From Siphonodentalium dalli (taxonomy: Eukaryota; Mollusca; Scaphopoda; Gadilida; Siphonodentaliidae): 64,000 nucleotides of DNA. Positions 1 to 11,043 of the stretch are shown here, piece by piece; the stretch's first letter is position 1, and the number at the start of each line of letters is the position of its first letter. Both the position numbers and the translations under genes were made by a program. The stretch is taken from assembly GCA_032622095.1 (NCBI GenBank), contig CP136068.1, positions 131,137,989 to 131,201,988 on the forward strand, written 5' to 3'. Below the pieces are notes generated by a model that saw only the letters and a list, made by a program, of their open reading frames with translations, was not told where the DNA came from and did no database searches.

Positions 1-312
1 TACCCGATAAATGTCGGCATGTTATATTCTAAATGAATTGGGGTCATAATTATTAACCAATTCACACATTCTCCGTCGTTCTGTTTGTACGTTTAGTGAA
101 CTTTAGTCTCGATCTCTAAACTTCTTTTTTCATTTCTTTGTATGCGGAATATATCTGAGCAATAAATAGAGATGTTATTAAGAAAAGTGCCGTCACTAAC
201 CCTTTACATTGGTTGTTTAACATACAATGTGGCCTTCTTCTAAACATCGTTTTATGTCTGTGTACGCAGCATATATCAGAATACTATATGAATTGAACAA
301 TGTTCAGAAATT
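1..312. other. AT-rich non-coding sequence
   Basis: I see no gene, hairpin or tandem structure here. It leads into the degenerate repeat that begins near 313. Confidence 0.5.
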
Positions 313-735
313 AACCCTCCTGTGGCCATGTTTTAATTTATCCTCATTGAGGGCAATTTTAATTAGTCCTCATTGGATCATATTTTAATTAACCCTCGTG
401 GGACTATATTTGATTAAACCCCATGGGGCCATAGTTAATCAGCACTGATGACACATATTTTTATTGTAATTAACCCTCGTAAAGGGACCATATTTTAACT
501 TTAATTAACCATATTTTAATTAACAATCATAGTGCCATTTTAATTAGCCATCAAGGGACCGTACTTTTATTAATCCTCATTGGACCATATTTGAATTAAC
601 CCTCATTAGACCATATTTCAATTTACCCTTATGTGACCATATTTTAATAACCCTCTCTGTGTGTGACTATATTTCAATTAACCCTCATGGGACCATACAT
701 GTATTTTAATTAACCCTCATGGGAGACCATATCTT
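313..735. repeat. Degenerate AT-rich tandem repeat
   Basis: A phrase close to ATTTTAATTAACCCTCATGG followed by GACCAT recurs roughly every 25 to 45 bases, about a dozen times, with point changes and length variation. Spacing is irregular, so this is an old, decayed minisatellite. No reading frame is kept. Confidence 0.75.
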
Positions 736-1925
736 CAGTTGATATCAGGAGTGCATTATCTGAGGCAATTCTTAGATCATCATTACGTCCTATTATGGTG
801 TATATTGGCAAATATATCGGGCCCTGTCGTGGGCGATGGACTGAATGTGATTAAACATACTCGTTGATTGCGTACTTGGCTGGACTAAATGTAATCAGAA
901 ACGTACTCGGTATTTGCGTACTTGAACCATGTAACGAAGATCGACAATTTTGGCCTCATTATTATCCTGTATGCAATTTCATGCACTTTTCAGACCTCTA
1001 GTTCAATATAAATTAGAACGCATAATAAAGAAAAGATAGATGCCAGACGAAAGCAATTCAAATGTCGTAGAAGAGAACCGAGAAACCAACAGTTTAGTGT
1101 GTTTGCCGCGAGCTGGCAACGCGTCAACATAATAACGTGTGAAACGTCAACGCGTTCGTCACTTGTTTGGCAATGGGTGTGTGATTATTGGTGTAGCAAT
1201 GCAATAGCCGTTGTATGTTTAGCGATGAACATTTCAGAACGTGTATATATGTGTACCCTTTGTGAACACATATCATGTGGTGTGTAAATATTTCAGAATA
1301 AACTTTAGTTGGCTCATCCGATTTGTAAAATGTGTTCACATCCTTTCTCACCAAGTGTATACTGTCAGTGTACAGTATACACACAATATCACATATAATC
1401 AACTACATAGGCGTTTCCTATATATACGCTTATAACGATCACTACATTAAAGTTCGAATATATTTTATATATACCTAATAATATGATCTTGAGGGCGTTA
1501 CCAATTTTGACTGGTTAATTAACTGTACATTCCCCCAGTTGGCATACCGCCTGAGTACTAATTTATCAGTTTCACGCATCGAAAAAGTCCATAATATGTC
1601 TTTAATAACCATGAACCACCACATACTTATGACGTCACCATGTATACTGAATAATTATAACTTGAGACGAGAACTATATAATATAGCGACCTACCTTTTC
1701 TGAAACACTTTGTGTTCTGGAACGCAAGAGGAATATGACAACTGACATTGTCGCAACACAGAGAATAATTTTGATTATGTAGCCATAATTATATCGCATA
1801 AAAGCCATTCTCTGAGCAAACAGATCTGAAATTATAACAAGCATACAATTTTATACCGTACATTATTGCTGACATTAAAGGGGAAAGAAACCCTCAACAC
1901 ATGAGGCCGTTGATACATTTAGTAT
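736..1925. other. Non-coding, one small hairpin
   Basis: The open frames at 1099-1435 are short, overlap on both strands and have no recognisable composition or motif. A small hairpin with 11-bp arms (GTGTATACTGT and its complement) lies at 1355-1382. Nothing else is supported. Confidence 0.5.
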
Positions 1926-1940
1926 ATCAAACATGGTTCG
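1926..1940. repeat. Target-site duplication, left copy
   Basis: ATCAAACATGGTTCG at 1926-1940 matches ATCAAACATGGTGCG at 4139-4153 with one mismatch. The pair exactly brackets the LINE fragment between them, as expected for target-primed reverse transcription. Confidence 0.85.
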
Positions 1941-3533
1941 TCTCAAAGGTCTATGAAAAATGTATTTATAAATATCTATGGGAATTTCTTGATGAAAACA
2001 AACTCCTATCATTTTACCAAGCTGGTTTCATGCGCAACGATTCAACAGCTTTTCAACTTACCGAAATATATGACAATATATGTCCATCATTAGACGACGG
2101 AAAAGAGGTTCGGTGTATATTATGTGACATAAGTAAAGCATTCGATAAAGTCTGGCACCGTGGCCTCTTGAACAAACTGACAAAAATTGGTATAAGAGGA
2201 AACTTGTATAACTTGATGAAATCGTATCTAGAATGTAGACAACAACAGGTTGTCATAAACGGCACACGTTCGGAACTACAAGATGTAACAGCAGGTGTAC
2301 CGCAATGTTCTGTATTAGGCCCACTTCTGTTTTTAATTTATATTAATGATATAACCGAAAATATACGGTGCAACATTCGTCTATTTGCTGATGACACTTC
2401 TCTATTTCTTACTATCGAAGACCCCACCATGGCCGCAAAACTAATCAACGATGACCTCGAAACTCTCATGTGTTGGGCATCAGAATGGCTTGTAAAATGC
2501 AATCCCCTGAAAACGGAATCTATCTTAATCTCCGGGAAAGAAACACCAGTATATCATCCACATTTGACCATGGGAACCGCGACACTTGTTGAGGTTGACA
2601 GCCATAAACATCTGGGACTTACTTTCGACAACATGGGCTCTTGTGGTATCCACATCAGATCTATGCTTGACAAAGCATGGAGTCGAGAAAATCTAGTACG
2701 TAAACACAGATACAGGCTAAGCAGAGTAACGCTTGAAAAAATACATTATACATTTATCCGACCAATACTGGAATATGCCTCCCCTGTTTGGGATAACTGC
2801 CCAGATTATCTTAGTGATGACATTGAAAAGGTTCAGTATGAAATGGCCCGAATAGTAACAGGTGCAACCATCAGTACGAGTAACGCGCTTCTTTTATCAG
2901 AAACTGGCTGGGAACTCCTCTCCTCACGTCGTAGAAAACACAAACTCTGCCAATTTTTTAAAATGATACGCGGAACTGCCCCATCAATCTTAAGAAACTA
3001 TGTACGACCAATCCAGGCAAATAATTCCAGGTATAACTTCAGATTTGAACATATAAGACTACCGTCGCATATTAACTATGACTATTACATGGATTCGTTC
3101 TTACCAGCGGCAACTACTGAATGGAACAAACTGCTGGAATCTGCAAAGGGCAGCAGTACAATCGAAGAATTCAAAAAGGAACTCCTCAGCCGTGACAATA
3201 TGCGTCCACCAACCCATTTTTATCATAGTAAATGCCGTAAATCTCATATCCTTCATACCCGGTTAAGACTGAATTGTAGCCACCTGAGTGGTGACCTGAC
3301 AGATAATCATGTAAATAATTTCCCCTTCTGTTTATGTGGGGAACTTGAGACAACTTACCACTATCTCTTTTAATGTACTTTCTATCAAGAGTACAGAAGA
3401 GACCTATATGACTCCCTACCCAATGTTGCCCTATCTGAGAACACTATGTTGCGGGGATCAAGGGAGCTTAGCCTTCGCGAAAACAAACAAATATTTAATG
3501 CAGTTCAGACATATATCATGAGAACAAAAAGAT
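1941..3533 (+). pseudogene. Reverse transcriptase fragment, family A copy 1
   Basis: The frame is open to 3373 and in the same frame continues past one TAA to about 3533. Visible polymerase motifs are motif A (CDISKAFDKVWH), motif B (AGVPQCSVLGPLL) and motif C (FADDTSLF, at about base 2380). In motif B the usual QGS is QCS, a likely inactivating change; copy 2 keeps QGS. Near the end is a zinc-knuckle-like CLCGELETTYHYLF. The stop then replaces a Glu codon present in copy 2, and the frame resumes with CTFYQE. The ATG at 1901 lies in flanking DNA, upstream of the element, so it is not a true start. This is a dead, 5'-truncated copy. Confidence 0.9.
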
Positions 3534-3793
3534 TTCCATGATTCGATCACCTGTACGGACAGCGAATTGCTTTGGACTCTGATCGAGTTTTGCGGCAGCA
3601 TGATATTCCTCACTATACATGTCTAATTACTTATTGACCAATGCAACATATTAATAACTGCGCTTGACCCCCTCCCATGGCGCCTGACACACGAAGAATA
3701 GTATAGACGAGCATCATTATTATTACTATTACGTAACAACTCAATTATTGAACACTTCTCACAACTACCCCCTCTCCCAGCATCTCATCCCCT

Positions 3794-3795
<2 letters not shown>

Positions 3796-3863
<68 letters not shown>
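3796..3863. repeat. (CT)n microsatellite in LINE 3' UTR
   Basis: About 34 nearly perfect CT dinucleotides. An impure CT tract sits at the same place in copy 2 (53238-53290), so the tract belongs to the retrotransposon family and expanded in this copy. Confidence 0.9.
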
Positions 3864-3865
<2 letters not shown>

Positions 3866-4138
3866 GTCCTCTCTATGTCTTTCTCCTTCACAATCTCTCT
3901 CCCTGCTTCTCACGACAACAACATTATACTATAATTATGATAGTTTCATTCCTTCCCGTCCGACCCACCCCTCTACACTTAATGAAGAGTGGGCGCGAAA
4001 CAAAGGGGTGCAAACTTAATAAAAGCCCTTGGGCTTGTTGATCAATCCCCTTTCCAATCATCCGATTATATATATTATTCTGTCTTACTGTAAAATATTT
4101 GTCAAATGTTATTTTTGATTGGAATAAAATATGTTTAC

Positions 4139-4153
4139 ATCAAACATGGTGCG
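4139..4153. repeat. Target-site duplication, right copy
   Basis: ATCAAACATGGTGCG, partner of 1926-1940. Confidence 0.85.
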
Positions 4154-4438
4154 GTAAAACATCTCCCATTACTCATTTATGCTCAAACACAACGATATCA
4201 CATCGTGTAAATCAAAACTCCTGCTAATTACGGCGCGTCCATATTTATAAGATCATGACGTCATAGCCCCATGCACTTCCGGCGTTACCCATCCTTGGTA
4301 CATCTATTTATGAAGGCTGTCACGCTAAAATCATTTCGGCGTGTGTGTGTTTGTTATTCTGCGCAAAATCCAAGCATTCACATCATATTAAAGATTAAAT
4401 TCATGTACGATATATTAGTTCAAAATGACTTACGTCAT

Positions 4439-4736
4439 GATTGATTGATTGATTGGGGTTAATTGTCGTTTTTGGCCATATCACGGCACTTGCCAATATT
4501 AGTGGGGGAGGAAATCCGCACACTTGCGGCTAATCTAACAGTGATTTCAATGACTGATAAACTCGTCGACGGTGTGCTGCAAACCACCGACCATCAGCGA
4601 GTTACTGGCAACTCCACAAGTTAACGATTTCGAATTACAAAGTCCTCGATGGAAACATGTGGATTTGAACCCTTACCGCCAGCGCTGGAGGGCTATGCGG
4701 CTTGGAGTTACCGACTGAGCCATCGAGGCCCCCGAT
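4439..4736 (-). mobile_element. tRNA-derived SINE
   Basis: Read on the minus strand, the head contains a polymerase III box A (TGGCTCAGTCGG) and a box B (GGTTCAAATCC) about 40 bases apart, as in a tRNA gene. A tRNA-unrelated body follows, and the element ends in four AATC units. TTACGTCAT occurs exactly at both borders (4430-4438 and 4737-4745), a clean 9-bp target duplication. The head does not fold as a plausible functional tRNA by eye, so it is called a SINE and not a tRNA gene. Confidence 0.88.
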
Positions 4737-4745
4737 TTACGTCAT

Positions 4746-5689
4746 ATTTTTTAACAATTAATTTACAGCCAGTTAATGGTCGCATAACATTTGAATGTGA
4801 CAATTTCGGCCAAACTCACATGACTTCTATATGTGAAAATATGACAACCAAACAACCTTTCGCGAATTAAACAATAATTTATTCACAACAGATAATCATT
4901 TATTGTGCACAACAAACATCAACTATGTTGTTTTATTTATTTTCATATATAAAACAGACTGTCGTATGCGATTATACACTTTAGCGTTTAACCAATATAT
5001 TTATTGACGCTGTGTGAGCGCTGCAATTGAGATACTATAATTATGGAGAAGCGTGTCAATTACATAATGTTCATTTCTTTCATAAGAAGTCACCGTGTCG
5101 ATTTCATCTGAACCTGCATGAATGTATCTTCTGCCTTTTCACTCGCTCGCAGGGTGTAGACTGTAGTTACTATAGTGTCGTTATTTATTGCGCCATATGC
5201 TCTCAATAAAACGTAAACTCCCGCTACGAATGAACTTAAATTGTAACTCAATATTCATAATTCTCATTTGCAATACCAGTAATAGAAATACACAGTAACA
5301 TGATTTTCCGATTTCGACATTAATGCTTAAAGCCCACCGATCGACAAAAGTGCTCGCATAAATTCAAAATTACAGCGTCGTATTAGATAATAATTGGTGA
5401 CGTCACAAATTCATATATAGTCCATATACGACCCAAAGCGTCTCCACGTGGTCGTATCTTTAAGCGCAAAATAGGCTACACATTGCATAACGAAATGAAC
5501 TGTGTGATAAGTATTTAGAATGTGTGACAACTGTGTCGCGTTTCGATAATTCCGATGCTGTTTGAAAATGTCAGCTTAATTTAATTTATTTACAACTATC
5601 TATGCAAATAAAATTCAATTGGGTTTGTCTGTAAGTCCAGCTATGTGCAACCAAACGACTGTTCCCTCCGAACTGAACATTTGTAAGGG
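4746..5689. other. Non-coding
   Basis: AT-rich sequence without a supportable gene. Short frames at 4649-4870 and 5027-5209 have no motif; the first overlaps the SINE. Confidence 0.5.
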
Positions 5690-6310
5690 TCAATTGACCC
5701 GAGAGTGCCATGGGGTAGGTGCCGTTGACATTGGATGACATAAAAGGTCACTAATAAACAATTTTATTTAAATAATTATTCATATACCAAAAATGGTTTG
5801 ACGCTTGGCGCTAGAAGTTGGTACTCATGGGTACATTTACCCGCGAGGTACCATTGCATAGGTGCCGTTGACCATAAAGGGAACTTAAATTATATATATT
5901 ATCATATAATATCAATAAAGAGCGTTCCTTATACATTATACAGTTAGACGATATGTATGAAAACATGGTACAATTGGGTCACCTGACCAGGGAATTGTCG
6001 TGGAATGGAAAGGGGAAACTAATAAATTATATTAACAAAGATGATCAATGAAGAGCGTTTATTTTCATCTCAGACGATATGTGGGAATATTGGCACACAT
6101 AGGTGTCATCGATAGGTACTGTTAGCCTCACATGACTTACATGAGCACTAATAATTACGAATACAGAGCATCTATTATCAATTTGAAAGATATGGGTAAC
6201 TTTATCCAGAGAGTGCCATGCAATATGCAATGTAACGCGAGGGGAATAATAACTAATTTAAATGACTTGAAGGGGGCCAATAATTAACTCATTATTCACC
6301 CGAGGAATAC
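5690..6310. repeat. Diverged repeats with GAGCGTTTATT motif
   Basis: Phrases such as GGTGCCGTTGAC, GAGAGTGCCATG, ACTAATAA and AATAAAGAGCGTT recur about every 120-170 bases (the last near 5917, 6050 and 6163). The same phrases reappear at 12835-13150 and 63480-63960. This looks like an old tandem block of a dispersed repeat; no coding potential is seen. Confidence 0.6.
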
Positions 6311-6489
6311 CGGGTATCCATGCAGGCTAGAAATTATATACAAATCTAAAACATTGACTCTAATTATGCAAATTATAATTATGGTTAGTTCGTTCGAAAT
6401 AGATAGCATCTTATGTATGCCAGATTATTGAGAATGTGGTTGAATAATATTTATGATGGTTTATGTTGTTTTGGTCCTTCACACGATAA

Positions 6490-6651
6490 AAAATAATGTT
6501 CTGCAAGCGGCTGCCAAACAAACTAAAATATGTAACGAATAATGTTTGATTTAATTTATCGCAGACAGTCATGATTTCAGATGGTAGACTGAGCGCATAC
6601 CCTACATGTAGTTGGGTTCGTTGTCTAGGTAATGCAGTGTGTGTGAGGGTG

Positions 6652-6697
<46 letters not shown>

Positions 6698-6810
6698 TTC
6701 CTGTTAAAATTTCATCGACCTACCTCCAAAAATCATGGGTTTTTGAACACTCTTTTATACATAATTTGAACATATCTCATATTATGAGTGTGAGCAGGTG
6801 TTATTATAAT
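6490..6810 (+). repeat. Dispersed repeat, partner at 48470-48735
   Basis: Phrases such as AATGTTTGATTTA, CATGATTTCAGATGGTAGAC and AATATTTCCTGT occur in the same order near 48500-48640. The two copies are colinear but diverged. This copy also contains a GT/T tract. Confidence 0.65.
6638..6692. repeat. (GT)n then poly-T tract
   Basis: A short GT run followed by about 28 T residues. Both are absent from the related copy near 48600, so they arose after the copies separated. Confidence 0.85.
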
Positions 6811-6926
6811 ACTATAGCATACATTGGTTATAAAGGATAATGATTTTTCCCTTCAAATTTATTGATTGAAATTGAGCTTTTTTGAAAATTCACGAATGGG
6901 GCGCCTCCGTAGTGGAGGTAAGTTTG

Positions 6927-7037
6927 CACGGTATGTTCTGCACGGTATGTTCTGCACGGTATGTTCTGCACGGTAAGTTATGCACGGTATGTTATTCACG
7001 GTATGTTATGCACGGTATGTTCTGCAAGGCATTTCAT
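6927..7037. repeat. 14-bp minisatellite
   Basis: Seven full units of CACGGTATGTTCTG (variants TTATG and TTATT in the last bases) start at 6927, 6941, 6955, 6969, 6983, 6997 and 7011. A degraded eighth follows. The 14-bp period breaks any reading frame. Confidence 0.93.
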
Positions 7038-7496
7038 CGTAGAAAACCACATCGTACCATAATTTGAAAGTAAACGTGCATATAACTTGCATCTTTACCA
7101 AAGCGAACGATATGAGAAGTAAAAGTTCTGTAGTTCCACTTGTAACGGCGCTACTGACATTTGCCTAAAATACTTGTATGATTGATTCTTGCGAGATAAT
7201 TGCACGCTATTTACAGGCAAATTCCGGTAGCATGGCTACATGTGAAACTACGGGGATTTTACTTCGCATGTAGTTAGGTGTGGTACAGATGCATTGTGTA
7301 TGCTTGTTTCCATTCATATTCTGGCACCATATCGTTTTCTACGATGAAATGCCTGCAAACCATACTGTGCAAACTTGCCAGCGTATGAACGTATGTATAC
7401 CCTTAATGTGGACTTGCGATTGTCAGTTGGGAAGTTCAGACCTGCGGTCATTTATTAAATAAATGCTTTATGACTTCGTTAGTTAGCATTATTACA

Positions 7497-10400
7497 TACA
7501 TCGATCGTTAATATAGACACTCCAAATCCGTTAAGAAACGCACACAAATCACCAGATTATTACACATCTCGATCGTTAATATAGACACACCAAATCCGTT
7601 AAGAAACGCACACAAATCACCGTATTATTTCATACCTCGATCGTTAATATAGACACTCCAAGTCCGTTAAGAAACGCACACAAATCACCAGATTATTACA
7701 TACCTCGATCGTTAATATAGACACTCCAAATCCGTTAAGAAACGCACACAAATCACCATATTATTACATACCTCGATCGTTAATATAGACACTCCAAATC
7801 CGTTAAGAAACGTACACAAATCACCATATTATTACATACCTCGATCGTTAATATAGACACTCCAAATCCGTTAAGAAACGTACACAAATCACCATATTAT
7901 TACATACCTCGATCGTTAATATAGACACTCCAAGTCCGTTAAGAAACGCACACAAATCACCGTATTATTACATACCTCGATCGTTAATATAGACACTCCA
8001 ATTCCGTTAAGAAACGCACACAAATCACCATATTATTACAAACCTCGATCGTTAATATAGACACTCCAAGTCCGTTAAGAAACGCACACAAATCACCAGA
8101 TTATTACATACCTCGATCGTTAATATAGACACTCCAAATCCGTTAAGAAACGCACACAAATCACCAGATTATTACATACCTCGATCGTTAATATAGACAC
8201 TCCAAGTCCGTTAAGAAACGCACACAAATCACCATATTATTACATACCTCGATTGTTAATATAGACACTCCAAGTCCGTTAAGAAACGCACACAAATCAC
8301 CATATTATTACATACCTCGATCGTTAATATAGACACTCCAAGTCCGTTAAGAAACGCACACAAATCACCAGATTATTACATACCTCGATCGTTAATATAG
8401 ACACTCCAAATCCGTTAAGAAACGCACACAAATCACCATATTATTACATACCTCGATCGTTAATATAGACACTCCAAGTCCGTTAAGAAACGCACACAAA
8501 TCACCAGATTATTACATACCTCGATCGTTAATATAGACACTCCAAATCCGTTAAGAAACGCACACAAATCACCATATTATTACATACCTCGATCGTTAAT
8601 ATAGACACTCCAAATCCGTTAAGAAACGCACACAAATCACCAGATTATTACATACCTCGATCGTTAATATAGACACTCCAAATCCGTTAAGAAACGCACA
8701 CAAATCACCATATTATTACATACCTCGATCGTTAATATAGACACTCCAAGTCCGTTAAGAAACGCACACAAATCACCGTATTATTACATACCTCGATCGT
8801 TAATATAGACACTCCAAGTCCGTTAAGAAACGCACACAAATCACCATATTATTACATACCTCGATCGTTAATATAGACACTCCAAATCCGTTAAGAAACG
8901 CACACAAATCACCAGATTATTACACACCTCGATCGTTAATATAGACACTCCAAATCCGTTAAGAAACGCACACAAATCACCGTATTATTACATACCTCGA
9001 TCGTTAATATAGACACTCCAAGTCCGTTAAGAAACGCACACAAATCACCATATTATTACATACCTCGATCGTTAATATAGACACTCCAAATCCGTTAAGA
9101 AACGCACACAAATCACCATATTATTACATACCTCGATCGTTAATATAGACACTCCAAATCCGTTAAGAAACGCACACAAATCACCATATTATTACATACC
9201 TCGATCGTTAATATAGACACTCCAAATCCGTTAAGAAACGCACACAAATCACCATATTATTACATACCTCGATCGTTAATATAGACACTCCAAATCCGTT
9301 AAGAGACGCACACAAATCACCATATTATTACATACCTCGATCGTTAATATAGACACTCCAAATCCGTTAAGAAACGCACACAAATCACCATATTATTACA
9401 TACCTCGATCGTTAATATAGACACTCCAAATCCGTTAAGAAACGCACACAAATCACCAGATTATTACATACCTCGATCGTTAATATAGACACTCCAAGTC
9501 CGTTAAGGTTAAGAAACGCACACAAATCACCAGATTATTACATACCTCGATCGTTAATAAAGACACTCCAAGTCCGTTAAGAAACGCACACAAATCACCA
9601 GATTATTACATACCTCGATCGTTAATATAGACACTCCAAGTCCGTTAAGAAACGCACACAAATCACCAGATTATTACACACCTCGATCGTTAATATAGAC
9701 ACTCCAAATCCGTTAAGAAACGCACACAAATCACCAGATTATTACATACCTCGATCGTTAATAAAGACACTCCAAGTCCGTTAAGAAACGCACACAAATC
9801 ACCAGATTATTACATACCTCGATGGTTAATATAGACACTCCAAGTCCGTTAAGAAACGCACACAAATCACCAGATTATTACACACCTCGATCGTTAATAT
9901 AGACACTCCAAGTCCGTTAAGAAACGCACACAAATCACCAGATTATTACATACCTCGATCGTTAATATAGACACTCCAAGTCCGTTAAGAAACGCACACA
10001 AATCACCAGATTATTACACACCTCGATCGTTAATATAGACACTCCAAATCCGTTAAGAAACGCACACAAATCACCATATTATTACATACCTCGATCGTTA
10101 ATATAGACACTCCAAGTCCGTTAAGAAACGCACACAAATCACCATATTATTACATACCTCGATCGTTAATATAGACACTCCAAGTCCGTTAAGAAACGCA
10201 CACAAATCACCAGATTATTACACACCTCGATCGTTAATATAGACACTCCAAATCCGTTAAGAAACGCACACAAATCACCATATTATTACATACCTCGATC
10301 GTTAATATAGACACTCCAAGTCCGTTAAGAAACGCACACAAATCACCATATTATTACATACCTCGATCGTTAATATAGACACTCCAAGTCCGTTAAGAAA

Positions 10401-10627
10401 CGCACACAAATCACCAGATTATTACATACCTCGATCGTTAATATAGACACTCCAAGTCCGTTAAGAAACGCACACAAATCACCAGATTATTACACACCTC
10501 GATCGTTAATATAGACACTCCAAGTCCGTTAAGAAACGCACACAAATCACCAGATTATTACATACCTCGATCGTTAATATAGACACTCCAAGTCCGTTAA
10601 GAAACGCACACAAATCACCAGATTATT
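7497..10627. repeat. 68-bp satellite array, about 46 copies
   Basis: Monomers begin TACCTCGATCGTTAATATAG, continue with ACACTCCAAATCCGTTAAGA and end AACGCACACAAATCACC(AG/AT/GT)ATTATTACA. Starts recur every 68 bases from 7497 to 10563; the only length change is a 6-bp GTTAAG duplication in copy 30. Most monomers differ at only one to three sites: CCAAATCC versus CCAAGTCC, CACCAGA/CACCATA/CACCGTA, and ACATACC versus ACACACC. The period is not a multiple of three, so it is not coding. There are no unique spacers. Such uniformity indicates recent amplification or ongoing homogenisation. Confidence 0.98.
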
Positions 10628-11043
10628 CGTGGTAGATTACAATTGATGTCCATCGACTGAATTCCGATTGATAAAAGAAAATAGTCCTTGTCTTGCTATT
10701 CGTGTAGAAATGTCATCTATATAGGATCGATATCAATATACCCGGGTACAGAAATCCATGCATTATTCATGTTATAGCCATGATACAGTTCTATTGATGA
10801 GAACACGATGTCCACGCTGCTGCAAAATCGATACCACAGGCATGTCATAGTATATTGACCAACAGAGTTTCTTCGGAAATACCTGTGTTTCTGCCATTTG
10901 CGAAGAATACGTGTATATTATAAGTGTTTTCTTCAACTGCGTATTGTTGGTCAATTGAACAGACCGCGGATGGAAAAGTGCATAATTAATACAGAGACTG
11001 GGCGACCATTGCGTCATTTATATAGCCTGACCTATAGTCACAA
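10628..11043. other. Non-coding junction after satellite
   Basis: The array ends sharply in mid-monomer (GATTATTCGTGG). I see nothing else except the 7-bp target copy GTCACAA at 11037-11043 that belongs to the next element. Confidence 0.5.

Larger units (their letters stand above)
1941..4138 (+). mobile_element. 5'-truncated non-LTR retrotransposon, family A copy 1
   Basis: Homology to the longer copy at 50755-53578 begins abruptly at about 1941, inside the reverse transcriptase, and runs to a shared 3' end (AATAAAATATGTTTACA). The 3' UTR holds a (CT)n tract and a palindrome around the phrase GGGCTTGTTG, both shared with the other copy. The endonuclease and the N-terminal part of the polymerase are missing. 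The 15-bp flanking duplication fixes both ends. The clade is uncertain; the motif spacing is that of jockey/CR1-type elements. Confidence 0.93.

Noticed and set aside
1901-1940. ATG at 1901 as start of the reverse transcriptase
   Set aside because: It lies in flanking DNA before the target duplication; homology to the other copy starts at about 1941.
4640-4733. tRNA gene on the minus strand
   Set aside because: Box A and box B are present, but the arms do not pair convincingly and the unit is part of a SINE with tail and target duplication.
7497-10627. Regular repeats that could suggest a CRISPR array
   Set aside because: The repeats are head-to-tail 68-bp monomers without unique spacers, and the window is eukaryotic in character.
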